A stretch of DNA of 64,000 nt from Oscillospiraceae bacterium (lineage in GTDB: Bacteria; Bacillota; Clostridia; Saccharofermentanales; Saccharofermentanaceae), in the NCBI GenBank assembly GCA_902802325.1, contig CADCLV010000008.1, positions 1-64,000 of the forward strand. The letters run 5' to 3'. The notes under the pieces are model-generated. The model was not told where the DNA came from, did no database searches, and worked only from the letters and a program-made list of their open reading frames with translations. Position numbers and translations under genes: made by a program. How positions within the stretch are numbered: position 1 is the stretch's first letter; every line of letters begins with the position of its first letter. Shown here one piece after another: positions 28,875 to 36,070 of the stretch.

Positions 28875-29240
28875 TTAGAGCTGAGCTGTAGCAATGGTGA
28901 GATCTTCGCAAACCTGACCGTTTACGATGTGCTCGGCAACCATACGCTTTGCCTTGTTCGGATCCATCTTGATATAGGTAACCTTGGAACCATCGGCCTC
29001 AACTACTTCAACGATCGGCTCATACTTGCAAAGTCCGATGCAGCCTGTCATTGTAACGGCAACATCCTCGATGCCACGAGTCTTCAGTTCTTCAACGATA
29101 GCCGTCATAACCGGACGGGCACCGGCAGCAATACCACAGGTAGCCATACCGACAACGATGCGCTTGCCGGCTGCAGATCTGGCGGACATGTCGGCCTTAG
29201 CCTTGTTTTTGATTGCTTCGAGTTCTGCTAATGATTTCAT
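28875..29240 (-). CDS. Thioredoxin-like [2Fe-2S] ferredoxin-domain protein (NuoE/HydC type)
   Basis: A 121-residue protein matching the thioredoxin-like [2Fe-2S] domain of NuoE and of the small subunit of electron-bifurcating hydrogenases. Three cysteines are seen: C35 in MATCGIAAGA, and C67 and C71 in TGCIGLCKYEPIVEVV. The usual fourth ligand after C35 (CxxxxC) is replaced by glycine, so the cluster would need another ligand. No NuoF-like flavoprotein or hydrogenase gene follows within the operon. GGAGG precedes the ATG. It probably carries electrons or senses redox state within the regulatory operon; this is inference. Confidence 0.8.
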   Translation of the reverse strand: MKSLAELEAIKNKAKADMSARSAAGKRIVVGMATCGIAAGARPVMTAIVEELKTRGIEDVAVTMTGCIGLCKYEPIVEVVEADGSKVTYIKMDPNKAKRMVAEHIVNGQVCEDLTIATAQL

Positions 29241-29242
29241 AC

Positions 29243-29797
29243 TTATAAACCTCCAAGTATTAATTCTTGTTGTTCGCGATAATAATCACACAAAAACAGA
29301 TATATCTCCGGCTCCTGAAGAGACATGCCGTCGAGCTTTTCCTTGATCTCGCGGGTGTCGATCACAGACTTTCCATTGACATCATGTTCGAAGATCGTAA
29401 CGAAATCGCAGGTCTTCTCACAGGAACCGACCAAAGCTGCCAGAGACTCACCGACATCTCCCAACGGAAGACAGTCAATGGACGAGGGTACCAGTTCTGC
29501 TGTTACCTCTGTTCCCTCACCGACTCTACTCTGAATCTTCAGGCTTCCGCCGGTCAATTCGCAAAGTTCTTTCAGCAAAGGCAGTCCCAAGCCTACTTTT
29601 CTGGTGCTCCGTGTCGTAGCAAATGGATCTGTGACCTTTGCCACGAATTCTTCGCTCATGCCACAGCCGTTGTCGATAAAGGAAATCACCAGACGGTCTT
29701 CTTTGGAGATCATGTTGATCCGAAGGGTAACCAGTGTTGCACCGGCCCGCGTCGAATTCGTCAGGATATCCAGGATATGAAGCGATAATTCTCTCAA
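29243..29797 (-). CDS. Histidine-kinase-like ATPase domain protein
   Basis: A 184-residue protein with a GHKL ATPase domain: N-box HILDILTNSTRAGA, G1 box DNGCGM near residue 43, and G2 box GLGLPLLKEL near residue 80. There is no phospho-accepting histidine domain. The C-terminal 70 residues hold several acidic and hydrophobic segments. Stand-alone proteins of this kind accompany [FeFe]-hydrogenase subunits in many Clostridia and are thought to be regulatory. It starts with TTG; GGGAG lies 6 bases upstream. The downstream ferredoxin-domain gene starts 2 bases after its stop. Confidence 0.8.
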   Translation of the reverse strand: MRELSLHILDILTNSTRAGATLVTLRINMISKEDRLVISFIDNGCGMSEEFVAKVTDPFATTRSTRKVGLGLPLLKELCELTGGSLKIQSRVGEGTEVTAELVPSSIDCLPLGDVGESLAALVGSCEKTCDFVTIFEHDVNGKSVIDTREIKEKLDGMSLQEPEIYLFLCDYYREQQELILGGL

Positions 29798-29877
29798 GTC
29801 ACTCTCCCGTTTTTCCGGTGTACCTACCGGAAATGCACTCCAGATCTATATTTGTTATTGTCAACCCGTACATTATA

Positions 29878-30636
29878 TCACTTTCTCATCAAATCCCGCA
29901 ATGCATTTACAAAGGTACGGGCATCCATATCCGGATTTTTTTCCAGAGGAAGTTTCAATGAATAGCCAGGGTCGGCAATATCCGGCAATTGATGGGCATC
30001 GGAATCCTGAATATAGTGATATCCGGAAAGTTCAGGATGCGCATCCCAGAATTCAGGAAGGATGCATCTTCTCGACACTTCCAGAAGTCTTCCCTTCCAT
30101 TCAGGCGGGACGGTGCCGAGGGATGCCACCATACTGTAGGAATCTTTATCGATATGTGCCGGGATCGCCGCCGCTTCCATACCGTCCAGTTTCTCGAAAA
30201 GCTCGATCATTGAACAGTCCGAGCCGGTAGAAAGAAGATATTCCACTTCTTCCACGACCTCATCATCGTCGTTCATCACGTACTGGTTTCCGAAAATCTC
30301 CACACGATTCTTGATCTTCGGACGTCTGGACGTCCAAAAGTCATCAAACTCCAGTGCTTTTTCCAAAGTCGGAAACAGACATAAAACATGAAAACCTTCC
30401 GCCACTTCCACTTCCATACCGGGAATCACAAGAGGGGCTTTCCCATGTTCTTTTTTCAAAAACTCCGCACAAGCCATGGCGGCCCCGCAGTTTCTGGCCG
30501 AGCAGTGATCAGTGATGGCAATCACATCCAGCCCGTTGATCAGCGCCATAGAAACCATATTTCCGGGCGTCATATCATTCTCTGCGCAGGGAGATAAAGC
30601 GGAATGCATATGCAGATCACATACAAAAATTGCCAT
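29878..30636 (-). CDS. PHP-domain metal-dependent phosphoesterase
   Basis: About 253 residues. The protein starts MAIFVCDLHMHSALSPC, the first metal-binding HxH motif of PHP domains, followed by VIAITDHCSARNC, GMEVEV, an AAIPAHIDK segment near residue 170 and QDSDAHQL near 220, all typical PHP metal ligands. Family members hydrolyse nucleotides or phosphoesters. The ATG at 30636 gives the usual start; a GTG at 30651 that overlaps the stop of the preceding gene (GTGA) is possible and would add five residues. PHP proteins sit at this place in many clostridial hydrogenase-linked operons; their substrate there is unknown. Confidence 0.85.
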   Translation of the reverse strand: MAIFVCDLHMHSALSPCAENDMTPGNMVSMALINGLDVIAITDHCSARNCGAAMACAEFLKKEHGKAPLVIPGMEVEVAEGFHVLCLFPTLEKALEFDDFWTSRRPKIKNRVEIFGNQYVMNDDDEVVEEVEYLLSTGSDCSMIELFEKLDGMEAAAIPAHIDKDSYSMVASLGTVPPEWKGRLLEVSRRCILPEFWDAHPELSGYHYIQDSDAHQLPDIADPGYSLKLPLEKNPDMDARTFVNALRDLMRK

Positions 30637-30647
30637 AGGCGGAAAAC

Positions 30648-30995
30648 TCACACCTCCATGGTCTCTAAAATACCGGAAAGCACGCCACAGGCTGTGTAAG
30701 TATCCATTGAAGTCGTACAGACACAGATCTCTTCCGATTTTGCCTTCTCCAGAACCGCATCCTGAAGAACCACATCCTCCGTCAGGATCACAAGCGGGCA
30801 CTCGTTAAGAGAAGCCACGGCGATCACATTCATACTGTTCAGGATCGTAAACCAGCATTCATCGCTCTGAAGATGAGCCATAACATGGCTTAACATATCA
30901 CCGGCATACCCCTTTTTGATCGGCATATCCGGATGATACACTTCTGTCAGAACCTTAAGTTCCATGGCTTCTATGATCTCAGATACGGTTTTCAT
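30648..30995 (-). CDS. DRTGG-domain regulatory protein, second copy
   Basis: About 115 residues. The fold-defining phrases are LTEVYHPDMPIKKGYAGDMLSHVMAH, MNVIAVASLNECPLVILTEDVVLQDAVLEKAKSEEICVCTTSMDTYTACGVL. This is the compact DRTGG-type domain that also occurs attached to CBS or HPr-kinase-like proteins. It binds small ligands in known relatives, but the ligand here is unknown. AGGAG lies 8 bases before the ATG at 30995. It resembles the product of 32835-33191 (shared GSDLMSDVMA/GDMLSHVMA patterns), so the two are likely paralogues acting in the same sensing system. Confidence 0.75.
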   Translation of the reverse strand: MKTVSEIIEAMELKVLTEVYHPDMPIKKGYAGDMLSHVMAHLQSDECWFTILNSMNVIAVASLNECPLVILTEDVVLQDAVLEKAKSEEICVCTTSMDTYTACGVLSGILETMEV

Positions 30996-31014
30996 CGTTG
31001 TCACTCCTGTAATT

Positions 31015-32340
31015 CTATTCTTTGTTCATCCGTTTCTGACGGATAATGCAGTTATTGATGCTGGCTCTTCCCTGCACGATATCTTCTGCCATTGCGGCAC
31101 AGGAAGGCGCACCGCAGGCGCCACAGTCCAGCTGTGGAAGGGTAGCCAGTATCTCATCGATCTGCTCATATTTCGTCATTGCTTCACCGATATTCTCAGA
31201 AAGACGCATAGCGTGGTTTTCCGGAAGCGGATGCTCCCATACCTGCGGAATAATATCTTCTTCCGAGACGATCAGCTGCGGGAAAAGCTCTTTTTCCATA
31301 AAGAATTCATGGACCTGTTCACGAAGCTTGGCATGTGCGGCAAAACGGTTCATGACCGTCAGCGGACCGCCGATACAGCCTCCAAAACAGCAAGTCGCTT
31401 CAACATAAGCGATCTTCTTGATATTATCCCGATCGATTTCCTCCAAAATGTCGATGACATTTTCGATTCCGTCTACACCAAGGAAGTTTTCAATCAGCAT
31501 AGCGGTCGTCTCACCGCCGATCGCCGCACATCGCAGTCCATCCGGATCAGAGATACGGATCGCCCGCTCTTCTTCATGAGTCAGGGAATCATGTTCTTTG
31601 ATCTTATCCACGATCTTTCGAAGCTGCGGATACACATCATGTGTACCCACGCATGTGGATATCAGAGACTTCTTTTTCCATAGAGGATTCACCACTGCCG
31701 TAACCTTCGCAGGGCAGGGAGAAATATAACAGATATAGATCAGCGAACGCTGGATCTGCAGTTTCTGGCAAAGATAATCGATAGCATACTGGGCCGTAAG
31801 CTCTGTTGGTGAATCTAAAGTCACCAGATGGGAGATCAATGCGCGATACTTCATCTGAATCAGACGCACTACCACCGGACAGGTGGTGGAGATCATGGGA
31901 AAGATCTCATTTCTCTCATCTTCCGACATATCAGAAGCCATCTCCTGCTTCTCCCGGAGCATCTGCCTTGCCGCAGACACATATCCGGAATAACCGATGG
32001 ATTCATCAAATACATAGTCAAAGCCAAGCTGCCGGACAGCTTTCAGCACATCGATCCTTGTAGCCTGACTTTCAAACTGAGGATAAAGCGCCGGACTTAC
32101 GATGGCAACCTTTACCTTGCCGCTGGCAGCAGAAAGCCTCTCCTCCAATGTATCTGTTACCGCGATCTTCGCGTGATACGGACAGATACGGATACACTGG
32201 GCACAGTCGATGCAGCGGATATCGTAGATCGTCGCCTTACCGCCTCTTACGCGGATAGCCTGCGTCGGACACCCTTTACTGCAGGTAGTGCAGCCGACGC
32301 AAAGATCCCCTATTAAAGACACGCTGTGTAGCTTCTTCAC
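31015..32340 (-). CDS. [FeFe]-hydrogenase-like iron-sulfur sensor protein
   Basis: A 441-residue iron-sulfur protein. Two [4Fe-4S] motifs open it: CVGCTTCSKGCP (from residue 14) and CIDCAQCIRICP. A domain related to the H-cluster domain of [FeFe] hydrogenase follows, with cysteines in STTCPVVVRLI, ISPCPAK and ATCCFGGCIGGP, corresponding to the L1, L2 and L3 motifs. The residues around them differ from catalytic hydrogenases: the L1 TSCCPxW and L2 PCxxKKxE patterns are not kept. The C-terminus has a further Fe-S motif CGACGAPSCAAMAEDI. It is therefore probably a redox or H2 sensor rather than a main hydrogenase. It starts with GTG, with GAGG 6 bases upstream. Confidence 0.8.
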   Translation of the reverse strand: MKKLHSVSLIGDLCVGCTTCSKGCPTQAIRVRGGKATIYDIRCIDCAQCIRICPYHAKIAVTDTLEERLSAASGKVKVAIVSPALYPQFESQATRIDVLKAVRQLGFDYVFDESIGYSGYVSAARQMLREKQEMASDMSEDERNEIFPMISTTCPVVVRLIQMKYRALISHLVTLDSPTELTAQYAIDYLCQKLQIQRSLIYICYISPCPAKVTAVVNPLWKKKSLISTCVGTHDVYPQLRKIVDKIKEHDSLTHEEERAIRISDPDGLRCAAIGGETTAMLIENFLGVDGIENVIDILEEIDRDNIKKIAYVEATCCFGGCIGGPLTVMNRFAAHAKLREQVHEFFMEKELFPQLIVSEEDIIPQVWEHPLPENHAMRLSENIGEAMTKYEQIDEILATLPQLDCGACGAPSCAAMAEDIVQGRASINNCIIRQKRMNKE

Positions 32341-32415
32341 GTTGTTCCTCTCACATTTCCGAAGGGGACATGCCCCTCTTCCACACGATACTTCCTGTAA
32401 ATCAATGGAAGGATA

Positions 32416-32838
32416 TCAGGTAAACTTCACGATCATCGTGACGCAAGTTCCTTCTCCCACCTTCGTATCGATCTTTAATTCATCGCAATTCTTCTTAATA
32501 TTAGGAAGACCCATACCGGCACCAAAGCCCATTTCACGGGCAAGATCCGGCGCTGTGGACCATCCGGCAACCATGGCCTGATCCAGATCCGGAATGCCCG
32601 GGCCATGGTCCTCGATCACGATCTTGACCTGATCCGGAAACACAGTTACTTCAGCCATCCCGCCATGACCATGGATCACGGCATTGATCTCAGCTTCATA
32701 CATTGCGATAGAGGCACGCTTCACATCTTCAGCCTTTACGCCCAGACGTGAAAGGGATTTCTTCATGGAGCTGCTGGCCTCTCCGGCATGGGTAAAATCG
32801 TTATCTCTTATCTCATATTGACGGACTAACGGTTCTAT
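32416..32838 (-). CDS. RsbW-like ATPase with apparent ATA start codon
   Basis: A serine-kinase/anti-sigma type GHKL ATPase: AMYEAEINAVIHGHGG (N-box), EDHGPGI (G1) and GFGAGMGLPNIK (G2). The first ATG in frame (32766) would cut off the conserved N-terminal strand. Upstream of it the frame is open and reads EPLVRQYEIRDNDFTHAGEASSS, which matches the way such proteins begin, but it holds no ATG, GTG or TTG. An ATA codon at 32838 lies exactly 7 bases after a perfect AGGAGG and overlaps the stop of the preceding gene (ATAG). I therefore take ATA as the start, giving about 140 residues. A G-to-A sequencing change would explain it equally well. Confidence 0.65.
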   Translation of the reverse strand: MEPLVRQYEIRDNDFTHAGEASSSMKKSLSRLGVKAEDVKRASIAMYEAEINAVIHGHGGMAEVTVFPDQVKIVIEDHGPGIPDLDQAMVAGWSTAPDLAREMGFGAGMGLPNIKKNCDELKIDTKVGEGTCVTMIVKFT

Positions 32839-33191
32839 ACGGCAGCCTCCTTCCCGCGCAGACCGGCTTCATAAAGCAATCCGCAGCATGTAAACATGGA
32901 AAGTGGCGATGTCATAAGTCCGATACCTTTTTCTCTTGCAAGTTCCTGCATCGTCTCATCCGGAACCTTGCCACGGACAAAGATGATCACCTTCACATCC
33001 AGCATTTCCGCTGTACGGATCGTCTGGGGATTGACCAGACCGGTGATCATGATCTGACTGTCATCACTGCTAAATGCCATGACATCACTCATCAGGTCAG
33101 AACCGCATGCAATCTTCAGATCTTCGTCAAAACTCTCTGAAGGCACCAGTATGTTGGCATTTAAAAGATCGGCGCAATCACTAACTCTCAT
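32835..33191 (-). CDS. DRTGG-domain regulatory protein, first gene of the operon
   Basis: A 118-residue DRTGG-type protein: LLNANILVPSESFDEDLKIACGSDLMSDVMAF, MITGLVNPQTIRTAEMLDVKVIIFVRGKVPDETM and LMTSPLSMFTCCGLLYEAGL. It is a paralogue of 30648-30995. Known members are ligand-binding modules. GGGAGG lies before the ATG. It heads an eight-gene transcript (33191 down to 28108) that also encodes two GHKL ATPases, the hydrogenase-like Fe-S protein, a PHP protein, a [2Fe-2S] protein and a membrane protein. The 184 bases upstream, shared with the divergent glutamine synthetase gene, hold an inverted repeat and AT-rich promoter-like sequence. Confidence 0.78.
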   Translation of the reverse strand: MRVSDCADLLNANILVPSESFDEDLKIACGSDLMSDVMAFSSDDSQIMITGLVNPQTIRTAEMLDVKVIIFVRGKVPDETMQELAREKGIGLMTSPLSMFTCCGLLYEAGLRGKEAAV

Positions 33192-33207
33192 AAAGACCTC
33201 CCCTCAG

Positions 33208-33230
33208 ATACAGAACTCCCCACTGTATCC
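33208..33230. promoter_or_regulatory. Inverted repeat upstream of redox-sensing operon
   Basis: GATACAG, a 9-base spacer and CTGTATC form a perfect 7-base inverted repeat 17 bases before the first start codon of the operon at 33191. It could be an operator or a leader hairpin. TATAAT-like sequence lies about 25 bases further upstream. It does not match the Rex, Fur or CIRCE consensus that I know. Confidence 0.45.
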
Positions 33231-33331
33231 CAAAAGAACTATTATGTTAATTATATTATTAATAAGGTAAATGTGCTACAGAATTTCGTGTAATTTCTAT
33301 AAAGCTGCATAGTAATCATGAGAAAGAATAA

Positions 33332-33340
33332 TGGTATAAT
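33332..33340 (+). promoter_or_regulatory. Extended -10 promoter of glutamine synthetase gene
   Basis: TGGTATAAT is an extended -10 element with a perfect TATAAT. No good -35 box is seen 17 bases upstream. The start codon is 36 bases downstream. Confidence 0.6.
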
Positions 33341-33375
33341 GTCACTGAATTTTTTTACGAAAGGTGCCAAATCCT

Positions 33376-35286
33376 ATGATGAACTTTCGAATTTATCCGA
33401 ACCTTCTGTACCTGCTTCCCCCGAAGACACATAACATTCAGGACTTAGAGCAGGCATTGAATGCCCACCCCGAGATCAAGTTCGTTTCCTTCGTCGGCAT
33501 TGACCTGGCCGGAAACGACACCGACGAAAAGATTCCGATCAGCAACTTCATCGATAATCTCCAGGGTTACTTAAGCGGCTGTGTCGTTCAGACCGATGGT
33601 TCTTCCGTAGAACTTCCCGGCATCGCTACATTAAATGACGGACGGGTCGACTTTGAGCCGGACCTGAACGTAATGTGGTTTATTGACTATAACTACGAGC
33701 ATCTGGATCCGGATACCAATCTTCCGATCGGTACTCTCCGAATCCCCTCTTTCCTGATCCATAACGGAGACAAGGTCTGCTCCCGTTCCATACTGAAGCG
33801 CTGCGCCGACCGTTTTGCCGCTGAACTGGAACGCTACATCCGTGAGAATCCTTCCATTCCGGAAGAACTGGGATTCTCCGTAGACGAACTGGACCGCATT
33901 GAACTTACCACTGCCACGGAGCTGGAATTCTGGGTAAGCTCTCCGGAAGAAAAGATCAACACCCGTGTTCTTTCCACTTCCCAGAGCCTGAAAGAACAGT
34001 ACTGGAAACGTACAAAAGGTGTGGTACGTACCGCATTGGAACAGTCGGTCATGCTTTTGGAACTCTACGGTTTCGAACCGGAGATGGGACATAAAGAAGT
34101 GGGCGGTGTAAAAGCGCACTTATCTGACGCCGGTGACTTCCATAACATCATGGAACAGCTGGAGATCGACTGGCATTACTCCAATGCTCTACAGGCAGCC
34201 GACTATGAGCTTCTTGCCCGTATCTTCATCAAAGAGATCTTCCGTATGCACGGTCTTGAGGTCAGCTTCTGTGCAAAGCCTTTGCCGGGTGTTGCCGGTT
34301 CCGGTGAGCACACTCACGTAAATGCGGTCGCTTACCTCAAAGACGGCCACAAGGTAAACCTCTTCAGCCCGAAAGATATGACAAAGGATTTCCTTGGTGT
34401 CATCGGCTGGGGTGCCCTGATGGGATTCATGAAGCACTATTCGCTCATCAACCCCTTCATCTCTGTTACCACAGATGCATTCCTTCGTCTGCAGCCCGGT
34501 TTCGAAGCACCGACACACGCCGTTGCTTCCATCGGTAAGGACATTCACACGCCGTCCCGTAACCGTTCTGTCCTTCTCGGCCTGATCCGTAATTCCGAAA
34601 GCGCAGTACAGACACGTTTCGAGATCCGCTCCCCTAACCCGCATACAAACACATATCTTTGCCTTTCCGCTGCTTACCAGTGCATGCTGGATGGTATTGA
34701 TTATGCTGTTAAATCCGGACATACAGCTTCCGAGCTGGAAAAGGAATTCTGCAAAGATTACGGCGAAGAATCCGAATATCTGGAGAAGGACCGTGTATAT
34801 CGTTGCGAAGAGGATATCTTTACTCAGTATTCTTCCGAAGAAAGAGACCGTCTCTTTGGCACACCGCCGGCAACTGTATATGATTCCCTGCGCTGCCTGC
34901 TGCACGCTGATGATCTGATCCCGATCCTTTGTGCCGGTGACGTATTCAGCGACAAACTGATTTCGTCTTATGCACACGCTATGCTGGACCGCTGGCAGAT
35001 GGAACTGTCGGAGCGTATCATCCCGACCAACCTGTCCCAGATCCGGAATGTGGTTCCCTTCCACGATCCAACAAGCAGCTATGATGTGGCTCTCTGGAAA
35101 GAGATCGATACGATCCGCAATCACCTTGCCAAGGATACCGCTGAACATGTATCCATCTTCAAAGAGATCCGTCTTGCCATTGATGCCAAGAATCTCCGCG
35201 AGCTCAGTAAGCTCCAGCAGCAGATGAATTCGCTGATGAATAAGATGACCACGCTCTACGCGGATTATGGCGCGAATCAGCTCTGA
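33376..35286 (+). CDS. Glutamine synthetase, long form
   Basis: About 636 residues. It has the N-terminal beta-grasp domain (VQTDGSSVELPGIATLNDGRVDFEPD) and the catalytic barrel: TATELEFWV with metal-binding Glu, GHKEVGGVKAHL, the GSGEHTHVNAVAYL segment with the HxH metal and ammonia site, the GFEAPTHAVASIGK loop and RFEIRSPNPHTNTYL. The enzyme condenses glutamate and ammonia using ATP. It is much longer than GSI (about 450) and has a helical C-terminal extension of about 170 residues, so it belongs to a diverged long group related to GSI. The start ATG at 33376 lies 11 bases after AAGG. It is monocistronic and ends in a strong terminator. Confidence 0.85.
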   Translation: MMNFRIYPNLLYLLPPKTHNIQDLEQALNAHPEIKFVSFVGIDLAGNDTDEKIPISNFIDNLQGYLSGCVVQTDGSSVELPGIATLNDGRVDFEPDLNVMWFIDYNYEHLDPDTNLPIGTLRIPSFLIHNGDKVCSRSILKRCADRFAAELERYIRENPSIPEELGFSVDELDRIELTTATELEFWVSSPEEKINTRVLSTSQSLKEQYWKRTKGVVRTALEQSVMLLELYGFEPEMGHKEVGGVKAHLSDAGDFHNIMEQLEIDWHYSNALQAADYELLARIFIKEIFRMHGLEVSFCAKPLPGVAGSGEHTHVNAVAYLKDGHKVNLFSPKDMTKDFLGVIGWGALMGFMKHYSLINPFISVTTDAFLRLQPGFEAPTHAVASIGKDIHTPSRNRSVLLGLIRNSESAVQTRFEIRSPNPHTNTYLCLSAAYQCMLDGIDYAVKSGHTASELEKEFCKDYGEESEYLEKDRVYRCEEDIFTQYSSEERDRLFGTPPATVYDSLRCLLHADDLIPILCAGDVFSDKLISSYAHAMLDRWQMELSERIIPTNLSQIRNVVPFHDPTSSYDVALWKEIDTIRNHLAKDTAEHVSIFKEIRLAIDAKNLRELSKLQQQMNSLMNKMTTLYADYGANQL

Positions 35287-35310
35287 TCGATTCAATCTGA
35301 ATACTCAAAA

Positions 35311-35343
35311 AACACCTCCGTCGGAAAATCCGGCGGAGGTGTT
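35311..35343. terminator. Bidirectional terminator after glutamine synthetase
   Basis: A 14-base-pair hairpin with arms around CACCTCCGTCGG and CCGGCGGAGGTG and the loop AAAAT. It is flanked by A-runs on one side and T-runs on the other, so it serves the glutamine synthetase gene (plus) and the convergent gene at 35392 (minus). Confidence 0.95.
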
Positions 35344-35391
35344 TTTCATTACGTTATTCTATTTATCAGAATTAGGTAATCCGTTTCCGTT

Positions 35392-35940
35392 TTAGGAATT
35401 CTCATCTACACGGGTGCAGGCAGCTGCAAGATTTCCGACGCAGAAAGCCTCGATTTCCTTGGAATATCCGTAGATGATACCCGGACGTACAGTATCCAGA
35501 ATGGCCTTCATCTGACCTACCGCATCTGTTGCCGGTGTCTTCTTGGTAAACGGACCGGTCTGCTGTACACATACGATGTGATGCTCACCGCTTCTTTCCA
35601 TCAGGCGGACCTGGTGGATCTTACCTGTAGGAATAAAATTCATGCTTTCCTTAATGACGGACGAATATACCCAGATGATATCCCGTACCGGAATGCACTG
35701 AAAGCAGCCTTCGCTTAAATAGCAGACAGCAGTCGGTGTAAAAACCGCTTTCTTCATGACGATCTCGGCACTTCCGATCTCCTCATTGAGTTTTGCCAGC
35801 TCTTCCGGGAAAAAGCTGTTCCATCTTTCAAGAGACTTCGCATAACTCTTCTTGTTAAACGGGCTCTGCTTGATCTTTCCTAATTGAGCAGCCTTCTGTG
35901 CAATCGCCGGATACTGGGCGAGCAATTCATTCATATCCAT
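35392..35940 (-). CDS. Conserved-type small protein of unknown function
   Basis: A 182-residue soluble protein that I do not recognise with certainty. It has a helical N-terminal 50 residues (ELLAQYPAIAQKAAQLGKIK, SYAKSLERWNSFFPEELAKLNEEIGS) and a beta-rich part with PVRDIIWVYSSVIKESMNFIPTGKIHQVRLMERSGEHHIVCVQQ, similar in outline to PH-like regulators of the DUF6709 kind (name from memory). No signal peptide or membrane span. GGAG stands upstream of the ATG. It is transcribed alone between two terminators. Confidence 0.6.
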   Translation of the reverse strand: MDMNELLAQYPAIAQKAAQLGKIKQSPFNKKSYAKSLERWNSFFPEELAKLNEEIGSAEIVMKKAVFTPTAVCYLSEGCFQCIPVRDIIWVYSSVIKESMNFIPTGKIHQVRLMERSGEHHIVCVQQTGPFTKKTPATDAVGQMKAILDTVRPGIIYGYSKEIEAFCVGNLAAACTRVDENS

Positions 35941-36003
35941 GTTTCCTTCTCCTTTATACGACTAAATGTCTTTTTTCTCCGTGAAGTATTATATCACCAA
36001 AGA

Positions 36004-36036
36004 AAAATGGCGAATCTGAAAGATTCGTCATTTTTA
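36004..36036 (-). terminator. Terminator of the ACT-hom operon
   Basis: A 15-base-pair stem (AAAAATGGCGAATCT with AGATTCGTCATTTTT, one G-T pair) and a 3-base loop, with T-rich sequence after it on the minus strand. It lies 35 bases past the hom stop. The symmetrical A/T flanks could also act on the plus strand, where no gene needs it. Confidence 0.92.
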
Positions 36037-36070
36037 CTCAGAATACTTGAAATGATTCTCCGGGCAGTGA

